Assembly: GCA_964531735.1 (NCBI GenBank)
Contig: CAZHGD010000046.1
Coordinates: 1-45,470 of the forward strand
From: CAZHGD01 sp964531735
Lineage (GTDB): Bacteria > Armatimonadota > UBA10988
Reading direction: 5' to 3'
Length of the DNA stretch: 45,470 nucleotides
Made by a program: the position numbers and the translations under genes. Each line of letters opens with the position of its first letter. The first letter of the stretch is position 1. A model generated the notes under the pieces. It was given only the letters and a program-made list of their open reading frames with translations. It was not told where the DNA came from and made no database searches. This document shows positions 8,378 to 17,059 of this stretch, in pieces.

Positions 8378-9690
8378 CGGGCGGCCCTCCCGGCGGCCTT
8401 GGCCAGGTTGCGCTGGATCTCCTGGTTGATCTGGTCGGCGGCCGACTTGAGCGCCTCGGGCACCGGCTTGAGGTCGGACTTGACCAGGTCCAACTGCTTG
8501 TTCAGAATGCGGTTGGCCACATTGCCGTTGATGTAGGGGCTGATCTGGTCCGGCACGCCGTGGGCCATGACGTCGCGCCAGGTGGCGTTGTAGTCTTCCT
8601 CCGGATGTTCCGGATTGTGCAGGTAGCGGTCGCTGTAGGACCACTGCTTGACCGGCGCCAGCGCATCGGCCTGGTCGTTGAGCAGTTCGTTGTACTCCTG
8701 GCCGGTCAGGTACTTGATGAACTCGAGGGCCTGCCGCTGGTGGCGCCCGGCGGCGTTCATCAGCGTGGCGCGGCCGTAGCCACGGAACTGGCCGCTAGGC
8801 CCGAACGGCGGCGCCACCGCGCCCAGTCGGAGCCCGGCGGTCTTGCGCAGGGTACACAGCCACCAGCGCCCGCCGAGCGCCATGGCGCCGCGGCCGCCAC
8901 TGAAGAAGGTGATCGTCCCAGCGCCCCAGCCGCCCTGCGCCGCGGCGGCCTCCTCCACCGGACTGGGCATGATCCGGTACTTGTAGATCAGGTCGTGCAG
9001 CAACTGCACGCCGGCCATCGCCTCGCGACTGTCGATCACACAGCGCGTGCCGTCCTCGTTGTAGATCCGCCCGCCCCACATGACGATGAAGTTCTTCCAC
9101 TCCCACCAGTCGCTCAACAGCCCGAACTGCTTGGCGCGGCCGTTCGCGTCGCGTGGGGTCAGCTTCTGGCCCAACGCGATCAGCTCGTCCCAGGAGTCGA
9201 ACCGCTCAGGACACGGCACGCCGGCCTGCTCGAAGACCGCCTTGTTGAGCCAGATGCAGTCCAGGGCCGCGTTGTTCGGCGCACCGTAGACGCGATCGTC
9301 CAGGATGCAGTTGGGCACCACGCACGGCCAGATGATGTTCGGCACGTCGAGGCCGGCTGTGGTCAGCGGCCCGGTGAGGTCCTTGGCGATGCCCGACTTG
9401 ACGTAGGAGCTGAGCTGGAAGCCATCGTAGCAGTCGAACAGATCGGGCCCGACGCCGCCCAGGCACTGCACGATGACCTTCTCCATGCCGGAGTTGGTGG
9501 GATCGAGCTTCAGCTCGATGTCGGGATGGAGCTCGTTGAACAGCTTGATCTGACCGCGGCGCACCGGGTTGTCGTCGCTGACCCACAACAGGCGGGTCTT
9601 GCCGGCGGCGACGGGCTCCTGGCTGCCGCGATGGGCCACCACCGACAAGAGAGCCAGCGCCGCGATGGCGCCGGCGAAGACCCACTTCAT
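8374..9690 (-). CDS. Extracellular sugar-binding protein of ABC importer (SBP family 1)
   Basis: This is a periplasmic or membrane-tethered solute receptor, 438 residues. The N-terminus (MKWVFAGAIAALALLSVVA) is a signal peptide or signal anchor without a lipobox Cys. The mature protein has the features of family 1 binding proteins: TRLLWVSDDNPVRRGQIKLF near the start, an early GPDLFDCYDG segment, and YGAPNNAALDCIWLNKAVFE at the start of the second lobe. The aromatic stretch WWEWKNFIVMWGG may contact sugar. The start is supported by GGAGG nine bases upstream. It is the first gene of the importer operon. The ligand is unknown. The neighbouring GH20-like, GH123-like, heparinase and PIG-L genes point to an oligosaccharide, perhaps amino-sugar or uronic-acid based. 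Confidence 0.9.
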   Translation of the reverse strand: MKWVFAGAIAALALLSVVAHRGSQEPVAAGKTRLLWVSDDNPVRRGQIKLFNELHPDIELKLDPTNSGMEKVIVQCLGGVGPDLFDCYDGFQLSSYVKSGIAKDLTGPLTTAGLDVPNIIWPCVVPNCILDDRVYGAPNNAALDCIWLNKAVFEQAGVPCPERFDSWDELIALGQKLTPRDANGRAKQFGLLSDWWEWKNFIVMWGGRIYNEDGTRCVIDSREAMAGVQLLHDLIYKYRIMPSPVEEAAAAQGGWGAGTITFFSGGRGAMALGGRWWLCTLRKTAGLRLGAVAPPFGPSGQFRGYGRATLMNAAGRHQRQALEFIKYLTGQEYNELLNDQADALAPVKQWSYSDRYLHNPEHPEEDYNATWRDVMAHGVPDQISPYINGNVANRILNKQLDLVKSDLKPVPEALKSAADQINQEIQRNLAKAAGRAAR

Positions 9691-9822
9691 GCTGGCGCGC
9701 CTCCATCCGAGACTGTAATGGTAGCACGGGTGGGCCCAGTTGGCTCGCCCCAGCCTCGTTCACCGTCGGCGCCAACTTGCCCTCGCCGCGCGCGCGGCCC
9801 ACCGCTCCGCGGCGAACATCGG

Positions 9823-9831
9823 TGGTATCAT
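9823..9831 (+). promoter_or_regulatory. Possible extended -10 promoter of the methyltransferase gene
   Basis: TGGTATCAT (TG, one base, then TATCAT) lies 31 bases before the ATG at 9863. No clear -35 box accompanies it. Confidence 0.35.
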
Positions 9832-9862
9832 GCGGCCATGCGCGCGTGAAAGGAACCGCAGT

Positions 9863-10717
9863 ATGGCTCGTGATGCCGCCAAGCCGGTCTCATTGCCGGC
9901 CGGCGCACCGCCGATGGACGCCGATCTGGCCGAACTGGCCAAGACCTCCTGCACCTGGTGCGGCAGCACCGCGAGAGACACCTACCAGGGCGAGCGCTGC
10001 CATTGGCACCGCTGCCAGCAGTGCGGGTTCTGGATCAGCGAGCTGATCGTCGACCCGCACGTCTATGCCGCCGAAGACTACGGCCTCGACTACCAGCACA
10101 GTTACTACGGCTCGTCACTGCGGCGGAAGCTGCGCACGGCGCACTACCGGTTCCAGGTCATGGAACGGGTCTATCCGGCCAAAGGCCACTTCATCGACAT
10201 CGGTTGCAGCTATGGCAGCATGTTGCTCGCCGGCAACGAGCGCGGTTGGCAGACACACGGCGTCGACATCGCGCCGATCATGGTCGAGCGCGGGCGCGAG
10301 CAGGGCCTGGACATCCAACTCGGCAGCCTGACCGAGATCCCGTATGAGGACGGTTCACTCGACGTGGTCCATGCGCGCCACGTGCTGGAGCACGACGTGC
10401 AGACCTATCGCGCGCTGCTCGAGATCCAGCGCGTGATGAAGCCCGGCGGCCTGTTGGTGGTCGAAGTGCCCGACGGCGCCTGCCGGCGGACGCGTCTCGA
10501 TCCGGCCAAGGAAGTGCCGGAGTGGTCGTACCTGCACATGGTCACCTTCACGCCGTCGGTCTTGCGCGGCTTCATGGACCGGGTGGGCTTCGAGCTGCTG
10601 CCCGAGCCCTGGCCCGTGCCTGGCCAACCTTCGTTCCAAGCCTGGCACGGCTGGAAGCGGTTCCGCGAAGCCAGGCGCTGGGCGACCTACTTCGTCACCT
10701 TCTGGCGCAAGCCCTGA
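9863..10717 (+). CDS. SAM-dependent methyltransferase with N-terminal zinc ribbon
   Basis: A 284-residue soluble protein. Residues about 28-58 carry paired cysteine motifs (CTWC and CQQCG), a zinc ribbon of the kind found at the start of class I methyltransferases acting on sugars or nucleotide-sugars. The Rossmann methyltransferase core follows: motif I is HFIDIGCSYGSMLLAG, then the acidic strand end HGVDIAP and the Methyltransf_23-type motif SLDVVHARHVLEHD. The next strand is KPGGLLVVEVPDG. AAAGGA precedes the ATG at 9863; the open frame to 9740 is upstream extension without homology. The substrate is unknown. The gene converges on the GH20-like gene, and the two coding regions overlap tail to tail by 31 bases. 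Confidence 0.88.
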   Translation: MARDAAKPVSLPAGAPPMDADLAELAKTSCTWCGSTARDTYQGERCHWHRCQQCGFWISELIVDPHVYAAEDYGLDYQHSYYGSSLRRKLRTAHYRFQVMERVYPAKGHFIDIGCSYGSMLLAGNERGWQTHGVDIAPIMVERGREQGLDIQLGSLTEIPYEDGSLDVVHARHVLEHDVQTYRALLEIQRVMKPGGLLVVEVPDGACRRTRLDPAKEVPEWSYLHMVTFTPSVLRGFMDRVGFELLPEPWPVPGQPSFQAWHGWKRFREARRWATYFVTFWRKP

Positions 10718-13629
10718 CGGTCGCAGCGCAACCAGCCATAGTCGGTGGCCGGATTGACCGTGCCCCAGACCAGGCGGCCCCGAATCGGCTGCCGCTCGGT
10801 CCAGGACACCGAGGCAGAGCCCGGCTCGCCAATCGGCGCACTGCGCACCACGTTGACGCGCAGCCGGTCCTGCCGGGCCGTCATACCGAGCCAGTCGAAC
10901 GGGAGACGCACCACCGCCGACCAGCCGTGGGGACCGATCTGTGTGGCCGCGGCCCATGCGGCGTTCTGCTCGGGCAGATAGCCATCGTCCATCTGGCAGC
11001 GGCCCTGGCCGCCGGGCGACAGGTGGATGATCCGCCGCGGCTGCGTGCGCTGCGGCTCGATGTACACCTGCAGGCCCTCGCCGGCCGCCGCCTCGGCGGC
11101 CGTCTGGCCCTCGGCCGGACGACAGACGATACCCAGGTAGAGCGCCTCAGCGGTGTGCACCGCCCGCCACTCGGTCACGCGTCCGCGCTGATCGGCCGCG
11201 GAGACCGGCAGATGGTCGCAAGGGTCGTAGCCGCACTGGCGGCGCCGCTCGGGATTGAACACGCTGCGCAGCCAGTGCGTGCAGTACGCCGGCGGCACTG
11301 ACGCCCACACGCCGTCGACCGGCGCGGCATCGAGCGGCGGCGCCGGCGTCACCGCCGCACTCTCGACGACCGGGCCATCCGGCTGCTCGCCGGTGTAGGC
11401 GCCGAACAGTGGTGCCCGCTGGTCGGCCCGCGCCGCCACCGCCGGGAACTCTTCGCGCAGCAGGACCTGCAACTGCGCCATACGCCAGCGGATCAGCTCG
11501 GGGTGGTACTTGTAGCCCTCGGCCTCCGAGTGGAAGCCGAGGCAGGAGTCGGCCTCGGCCAGCGGCAGCAGCGCCGCGTCGACGGCCAGCTCGTCGGTCA
11601 CGATCGCGCGCAGGTCGTCGAGCAGCCGCTGCCGCGGCGCCGCCGAGCGCGACTCGGCGAGGCGCTCGCGAAGCTGGTAGAAGCGCAGGATGTTGGCGCC
11701 ACTACGGAACTGCAGGCCGAGCGCCGTGGCCAGGTCGATATCGCGCAGGCGCTCCGGCCGGTCGGCGAACGCCGGGCGCAAGTCGCGCAGAATGGCCACC
11801 CCGCGGTCCCAGGCGGTGGTCATCCGCCGGCACAGCTCTACCACCTCGTCGAGCGTGAAGCCGTTGGCCACGCAATCGGACACATAGTCGCCGCTCGGCG
11901 CATAGCCGATCTGCCAGGTCGGCGCCAGGGGCAGCCGCCGCGGCTCGAGGTAGAGCGGCCAGACCGGTCCGTCGTGCATCGGCCCGAAGTAGCCGAAGAT
12001 GTGCGCCGTCGGGTAGTTGGCGTAGCCTTTTTGGAACCACTCCCACGCCTCGACCACTTCCGCCGCGCGGTCGCCCCAGTCGCGGCGCGCGAGGGAGTCG
12101 AGGAAGCGCCGCCGGCTGCGGTGGAACGGCGCGAAGGACAGTTCGCCGGCCGCCTTGGTCATCAGCGACGGGTAGGAGCCGAAGTACCACGAGTGCATGG
12201 CGCTGCTGACGCCCAGGTCATGCATGGCGCGGTACTTGCGGTGCAGCAGGCCCGGCGCCGGCACCACCTGCGTGGTGGCCACCTCGTGCGAGCAGCCCAC
12301 TTGCAGCTTGGCCGACATGCGCCCGCCGGCGGCCACTCGCGCCGTCGCGCTGCGGCGGTACAGGTCGCTGGGCCCGCAGTAGGACAGCCAGTAGTCCCAA
12401 GTCGGCCGCAGCCGGCCGAGCTGGCGGTTCTGCCCGCCCGTCTCGAAGTTGTGCTGCAGGATGACGCCCGGCGGCATGTGTCCCGCCGCCTCGACGGTCC
12501 GCTCGGGCCCCCAGGCGATGAACTGGCCATACGGCCAGGCCACCAGCTCGGCGTCCGGCGCCACGGCGCTCATGCCCTCGCGCATCGCCGCCAGCGTGTC
12601 CGCGAGCACCTCGTACGGCGCGCGCTGCGAGCATCGCGGGCAACGGTTCGGCGTCGGCCACATGCCGCCGTCGGGAATCGCGCCGGAGTAGCAGTGGGTC
12701 TGCCGCTCACCCACCGGAATGACGATCAGCCCCCCGAGGTCGGGCACTTCGCTGAACAGCGTCTGCACCGCCTCCTGCACATAGGCGCGCCCGAGTTCGG
12801 TGCTGGTGCAGAAGGAGCCGCCATGCCCGCGCAGCTCGGGATGAGCCGCGGCCGCCGCGGCCACGGCGGGCGCCGGCGTGGTCAGCGCCGCCGGCTCGAT
12901 GCAGAACGGGTAGACCCGGATGCCGTACCGCGCGCACTGCGCGACGGTGCGCCGTAGCTTGGCCAGTCGCGGGCCGGCCTGCTGTCCGTACTCGGGGATC
13001 AGGCGTGAGGGGATGGTCTCATACCAGGTGATGGTCATCCACAGCACGTTGACCCCTTCGTGCGCGAGACGGTTCAGGTACTCGTCGGGATAGTAGTCGA
13101 CGTCGTCGGCCAGTTCGTCCTTGCACTTCGGCGGACGGTTGATGGGCCCGTAGAAGCAGCGCGAGATGCGTGTGCGAATGAGCGGGCGGCGCTGGTGCTG
13201 GCCCAGTGGCAGGAATGGGCCGCCGCGACGCAGCAACTCGTCCTCGATCCAGACCAGGCCGCGCCGAATGCCGTCGGTGTCGCCCGCGGTCAACTCGCAG
13301 CCGTCGGGCCGCACCGTGACGGTGTGGGCCTCGCGCAGCGCAGTGGCCCGGTAGCGGCAGGTCACTGGAAAGCCGGCCTCGGCGCGCAGGCCGACCGTGC
13401 CCAAGAAATGCCGGAAGTCGGCGACGGCCGTGGTCAGCAGACCCCGCGGGTCGGGGAAGTCCATGACCAGCCGGAGGCCGCCGACCGCCTCCACCTCACC
13501 GGCGGCCGGCGAGCGGGGCACCCAGGTGACCGGCTGGTGGTACGGCACCGTGCGCAGGTCGTTCACGAACCGCCAAGTGCTTTCGTCCGGCTGTGGCGGC
13601 AAAGGGGGCAGCAAGCGCTCCGAACTCAT
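10687..13629 (-). CDS. Large GH20/DUF4838-like glycoside hydrolase-related protein with C-terminal CBM9-like module
   Basis: A 980-residue protein without a signal peptide. Residues about 20-140 resemble the GH20 N-terminal (zincin-like) domain, with FRHFLGTVG and DTDGIRRGLVWIEDELL. A barrel-like region follows (about 145-560) with RTRISRCFYGPINRPPK, EGVNVLWMTITWYETIPS and GLIVIPVGERQTHCYS. An Arg/Cys-rich segment (NRCPRCSQRAPYEVL) lies within it. A helical region comes next, then a C-terminal beta domain (about 755-965) with VSWTERQP, like the family-9 carbohydrate-binding modules used in such proteins. A role on beta-linked amino-sugar or related glycans fits the family. I cannot place the catalytic acid with certainty. 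GGAGG five bases before the ATG supports the start. The gene is divergent from dapA. Confidence 0.7.
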   Translation of the reverse strand: MSSERLLPPLPPQPDESTWRFVNDLRTVPYHQPVTWVPRSPAAGEVEAVGGLRLVMDFPDPRGLLTTAVADFRHFLGTVGLRAEAGFPVTCRYRATALREAHTVTVRPDGCELTAGDTDGIRRGLVWIEDELLRRGGPFLPLGQHQRRPLIRTRISRCFYGPINRPPKCKDELADDVDYYPDEYLNRLAHEGVNVLWMTITWYETIPSRLIPEYGQQAGPRLAKLRRTVAQCARYGIRVYPFCIEPAALTTPAPAVAAAAAAHPELRGHGGSFCTSTELGRAYVQEAVQTLFSEVPDLGGLIVIPVGERQTHCYSGAIPDGGMWPTPNRCPRCSQRAPYEVLADTLAAMREGMSAVAPDAELVAWPYGQFIAWGPERTVEAAGHMPPGVILQHNFETGGQNRQLGRLRPTWDYWLSYCGPSDLYRRSATARVAAGGRMSAKLQVGCSHEVATTQVVPAPGLLHRKYRAMHDLGVSSAMHSWYFGSYPSLMTKAAGELSFAPFHRSRRRFLDSLARRDWGDRAAEVVEAWEWFQKGYANYPTAHIFGYFGPMHDGPVWPLYLEPRRLPLAPTWQIGYAPSGDYVSDCVANGFTLDEVVELCRRMTTAWDRGVAILRDLRPAFADRPERLRDIDLATALGLQFRSGANILRFYQLRERLAESRSAAPRQRLLDDLRAIVTDELAVDAALLPLAEADSCLGFHSEAEGYKYHPELIRWRMAQLQVLLREEFPAVAARADQRAPLFGAYTGEQPDGPVVESAAVTPAPPLDAAPVDGVWASVPPAYCTHWLRSVFNPERRRQCGYDPCDHLPVSAADQRGRVTEWRAVHTAEALYLGIVCRPAEGQTAAEAAAGEGLQVYIEPQRTQPRRIIHLSPGGQGRCQMDDGYLPEQNAAWAAATQIGPHGWSAVVRLPFDWLGMTARQDRLRVNVVRSAPIGEPGSASVSWTERQPIRGRLVWGTVNPATDYGWLRCDRQGLRQKVTK

Positions 13630-13699
13630 GGCGACCTCCGGGTCGGGCCGATCACGGCGTGGCAGGCTTCGCGCTCGGCGACGGCGGTCCTGCGTGCGG

Positions 13700-13729
13700 T
13701 TGACGGTCGGTGGCGGCCCATGCTATCCT
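13700..13729 (+). promoter_or_regulatory. Sigma-70-type promoter of dapA-rnj
   Basis: TTGACG at 13700-13705 and TATCCT at 13724-13729 are separated by 18 bases. The -10 is also preceded by TG and one base, an extended -10. Transcription should start near 13736, giving a leader of about 55 bases to the dapA ATG. It lies in the gap between the divergent GH20-like gene and dapA. Confidence 0.65.
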
Positions 13730-13791
13730 GAAGTTCGTCCACTCGATCCGGCCAACTTGGTGCGGTCGGCGATGGCGACGGAGCAAGCATC

Positions 13792-14676
13792 ATGTGGGGC
13801 CCCCTTATCACTGCGATGGTTACGCCGTTCGACCGCGATCTGAAGGTCGACTACGATAAGGCGGCGGCCCTGGCCCAGCATCTCGTCGACACCGGCAGCA
13901 CCGGCGTGCTGGCCTGTGGTACCACGGGCGAATCGCCCACGCTCACGCACGATGAGGAGCTGGAGCTGATCCGCGTCGTCCGCGATGCCGTCGGCGGGCA
14001 GGCGAAGGTGCTGGCCGGCACCGGCAGCAACAGCACCGAGACGGCCCTCTGGATGACCCGCGAGACCGACCAGCTCGGCATCGACGGCGTCATGCTCGTG
14101 TGCCCGTACTACAACCGGCCCACGCAGGACATGCTCTACGCGCACTTCAAGACGGTGGCCGCGGTCACCGAGCTGCCGGTGATCATCTACAACATCCCCA
14201 GCCGCACCGGGCGCAACATCGAGCCCAAGACCATGGGTCGCCTGACCCACGAGGTCGCCAACATCGTGGCGCTCAAGGAGGCCACCGGCGACCTCGGCCA
14301 GTTCGTGGCGATGAAGCTGGCCATGGCCGAGGGCAGTCTGCTCTACAGCGGCGACGACAGCAACACGCCGGCCATTCTCACCGCCGGTGGCGCCGGCGTC
14401 ATCAGCGTGGCCTCGCACGTCGTCGGCCGACCCATCCGCCAGATGATGGACGCCTTCTGGACCGGCGACTTCGCCGCCGGTGTGTCCGAGTACCTGCGAC
14501 TGACGCCAATCTTCAACGGGCTCTTCCCGCCGGATTCGGTGAACCCGGCCCCGGTGAAGGAAGCGCTACGGCTGTGCGGCCTGGACATGGGCGGTCTGCG
14601 CCCGCCGCTGCTGCCCGTCAGCGCCGAACGTAGCGCGGCTCTGAAGGCAGAGCTGCAGCGCCTCAACGTGATCTGA
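13792..14676 (+). CDS. dapA: 4-hydroxy-tetrahydrodipicolinate synthase
   Basis: This enzyme condenses pyruvate with aspartate semialdehyde, the first committed step to diaminopimelate and lysine. At 294 residues it has the normal length. The active-site residues fall at the same positions as in the best-studied DapA proteins: CGTTGES with Thr44 and Thr45, Tyr133 in IIYNIPSRTG, and the Schiff-base lysine Lys162 in ALKEATGD. The DapA-specific GSNST and CPYYNRP motifs are also present. This distinguishes it from the second family member at 36545-37579. A strong promoter lies upstream, and GGAG precedes the ATG. The RNase J gene begins directly after the stop. Confidence 0.95.
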   Translation: MWGPLITAMVTPFDRDLKVDYDKAAALAQHLVDTGSTGVLACGTTGESPTLTHDEELELIRVVRDAVGGQAKVLAGTGSNSTETALWMTRETDQLGIDGVMLVCPYYNRPTQDMLYAHFKTVAAVTELPVIIYNIPSRTGRNIEPKTMGRLTHEVANIVALKEATGDLGQFVAMKLAMAEGSLLYSGDDSNTPAILTAGGAGVISVASHVVGRPIRQMMDAFWTGDFAAGVSEYLRLTPIFNGLFPPDSVNPAPVKEALRLCGLDMGGLRPPLLPVSAERSAALKAELQRLNVI

Positions 14677-16386
14677 ATGGACGCCCTCCGACTCATTCCG
14701 CTCGGCGGGTACGGTGAGATCGGCAAGAACAGCACGCTGCTGGAGCTGAGCGGACAGTTCCTGCTGATCGACGCCGGTATTGCCTTCCCGAACGAGGACG
14801 ACCCGCTCGGCGCCGACCTGCTGATGCCCGACCTGACCTACCTGCGCGAGCGGGCCGATCAGTTGGCCGGCATCGTGCTGACCCACGGTCACGAAGACCA
14901 TGTCGGCGGGCTGCCCTATGTGCTCCGCTACGCCAAGGCGCCCATCTACGCCTCGATGCTGACCTGCGGCCTGGTCAAGTCCAAGCTCGGCCAGCACAAG
15001 CTCGACGGCGTGCCGCTCAACGTGGTCGAAGCCGGCATGCGCTACCAGGTCGGCCCGTTCGATATCGAGGCCATCCGCGTCACCCACAGCATTCCCGACT
15101 GCCTGGCGTTGGCCATCCGCACGCCATTTGGCACCGTGGTCCATTCCGGCGACTTCAAGTTCGACCACACGCCCATCGACGGCCGTGCCACCGACTTCTC
15201 GGCGCTCGCGCGTCTCGGCGACGAGGGCGTCCGACTGCTCATCTCCGACACGACCAACATCGACCGCGCTGGCCATACACCGTCGGAAGCCGTCGTCGGA
15301 CCGTCCTTCGAGCGCATCTTCGCCACCACCACCGGCCGCATCTTCGTGGCGACCTTCGCCAGCCAGATCCACCGCATCCAGCAGGTCATCGACGTGGCCG
15401 AACGGTATGGCCGCCGCGTGCTGGTCGCCGGCCGGAGCATGGAGCGGTTCGTCAGCGTGGCCCGACAGCTCGGCTACCTGCACATCGCCGACGCCACGCG
15501 CGTGACCGCCACCGAAGCCAATGCGCTACCGCCCGAGCAGCTCGTCGTCCTGATCACGGGCTCGCAAGGCGAGCCGGTCAGCGGGCTCAGTCGTCTGTCG
15601 CGCGGCAAGCACGCCAAGCTCCGGATGCACGCCGGTGACACGGTCATTCTGTCCGCCCGGCCCATTCCCGGCAACGAGGCCCTGGTCTGGCGCCTGATCA
15701 ACGACCTGATGCGGAGTGGCGCCAACGTGGTCGACCACCGGCAGGAAATGGTCCACGTCTCGGGCCACGCCAGCCGTGAGGAACTGGCGCTGTTGTTCAA
15801 CCTGGTCCGCCCCGAGTACGCCGTGCCGTTCCATGGCGAGTACCGCCACATGATCGCCTACGGCGAGTTGGCGCAGGACGTCGGCCTGTCGCACGAGAAC
15901 GTGTTCTTGTTGCAGAACGGCGACGTGCTGCGGCTCGATGCGGCCGGCGCCCACGTCGATCCGCCGGTGCCGCACGGCACCTGGTGCATCGAGGGCAGCC
16001 GCGTCAACGAGGCCGGCGCCAACGACGCCGTGGTGCAGGACCGCCAGTTCCTCGCCGACAGCGGCGTGATCACCGCCGCAGTGGCCTGGGACTTCGCGGC
16101 CGGACAGGCCATCGTGCCGCCGGTGGTCAGCGTGCGCGGCGTGCGTGTGCGCCTGGGTGACGAAGCTCTGCCCGCCTGCCTGGCCGATGCCGCCGAGCGG
16201 CTGGCGGCGCACTTGGCCGACCTGGACGACGACGCACGGGTCAGCTTCCAGGAGGTCGAGCGCGCGGCCAAACGCTTCCTGCGCAGCTACTTCCAGGTCG
16301 CCACGGGTACCTACCCGGTGATGCAGGTGCTGGTCGCCGGTGGCCCCACCGACGCCGCGTCGGCCGAGGTCACGGCAGAGCCGTAG
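14677..16386 (+). CDS. rnj: Ribonuclease J
   Basis: This metallo-beta-lactamase/beta-CASP nuclease acts in RNA decay and rRNA maturation, with 5'-3' exo- and endonuclease activity in the family. At 569 residues it is normal for RNase J. It opens LIPLGGYGEIGKN, and the zinc motif THGHEDHVGG places His70, His72, Asp74 and His75. The conserved HSIPD, HSGDFKFD, SDTTNI, HVSGHASREE and PFHGEYRH motifs are all present. A C-terminal domain follows from about 455. Its ATG directly abuts the dapA stop, so the two are probably coupled; dapA-rnj pairs recur in several bacterial groups. The gene end overlaps the convergent gene at 16370 by 17 bases. Confidence 0.95.
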   Translation: MDALRLIPLGGYGEIGKNSTLLELSGQFLLIDAGIAFPNEDDPLGADLLMPDLTYLRERADQLAGIVLTHGHEDHVGGLPYVLRYAKAPIYASMLTCGLVKSKLGQHKLDGVPLNVVEAGMRYQVGPFDIEAIRVTHSIPDCLALAIRTPFGTVVHSGDFKFDHTPIDGRATDFSALARLGDEGVRLLISDTTNIDRAGHTPSEAVVGPSFERIFATTTGRIFVATFASQIHRIQQVIDVAERYGRRVLVAGRSMERFVSVARQLGYLHIADATRVTATEANALPPEQLVVLITGSQGEPVSGLSRLSRGKHAKLRMHAGDTVILSARPIPGNEALVWRLINDLMRSGANVVDHRQEMVHVSGHASREELALLFNLVRPEYAVPFHGEYRHMIAYGELAQDVGLSHENVFLLQNGDVLRLDAAGAHVDPPVPHGTWCIEGSRVNEAGANDAVVQDRQFLADSGVITAAVAWDFAAGQAIVPPVVSVRGVRVRLGDEALPACLADAAERLAAHLADLDDDARVSFQEVERAAKRFLRSYFQVATGTYPVMQVLVAGGPTDAASAEVTAEP

Positions 16387-17050
16387 TGGTGTCGGGCCGG
16401 TAGCGGTTCGGACCGAGGTAGACGGCGGTCAGCTCGCCCGGCCCGACCAGGTCGAGGCCCTTGTCGGGCTCCGGCGTGACCACGCCCAGCACCTGCCCGG
16501 TGGCCGGCTCGACCCAGTGCAGCCAGCGCCCGGCACACTCGGCGGCGCTAAGCGAGAGGCCGCCTTGCCCGTCCGTCAGCGCCCCCAGTTCGTCGGCGCT
16601 GCTGCTGACTCGCCAGCCGTGACGCTCCGGCTGCACCGTCCAGGCCAGCGGATCGTCGACCAGCCGCAGCCAACCCAGCAGGCCACTGACCGCCTCGCTT
16701 GGTCCGTGGACCACGCGGGCGCCGGCCAGCAGCGCCTGGTAGGCCGCCGCCGGCGTGGTGGCCGCCTGCACCAGCGGCTCGCCGGCCACCGGTATCTGGT
16801 GCGGCTTTGCCGGCTCCGGCAGCCGCGTCAGCACGACCGCCAGACCCGCGTGGCGGGCGGCTTCATCGGCCCGGGCCGCGGCCTCGCCGTCCAGGTCGGG
16901 CAGCACAATGCCGCCGTAGCCGGCCTCGACGACCCGCCGTACGCGCTGGCGCGTCTGCCGCTCCGACGCCGCCGGCTCGAACATCGCCGCCACGATGACG
17001 ACCTCGCGCTCGCCGCGGTACGGTCGCCCGCCCTCAAACCGGATGGCCAT
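16370..17050 (-). CDS. Hypothetical protein, possibly a reduced glycosidase-like protein
   Basis: A 226-residue soluble protein that I do not recognise. Its N-terminus looks like the first strands of a TIM barrel (EVVIVAAMFEPAAS, then RRVVEAGYGGIVLPDLDG and GLAVVLTRLPEP). It then moves into AAYQALLAGARVVHGPSEAV and a beta-rich C-terminus (HWVEPATGQVLGVV, GELTAVYLGPNRY). The order resembles a glycoside hydrolase with its catalytic middle removed; that is only an impression. No signal peptide or membrane segment is seen. It begins 10 bases after the TPM gene and is the last gene of that operon. Its coding sequence overlaps the end of rnj on the other strand. Confidence 0.6.
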   Translation of the reverse strand: MAIRFEGGRPYRGEREVVIVAAMFEPAASERQTRQRVRRVVEAGYGGIVLPDLDGEAAARADEAARHAGLAVVLTRLPEPAKPHQIPVAGEPLVQAATTPAAAYQALLAGARVVHGPSEAVSGLLGWLRLVDDPLAWTVQPERHGWRVSSSADELGALTDGQGGLSLSAAECAGRWLHWVEPATGQVLGVVTPEPDKGLDLVGPGELTAVYLGPNRYRPDTTTALP

Positions 17051-17059
17051 CGCCTGCCC

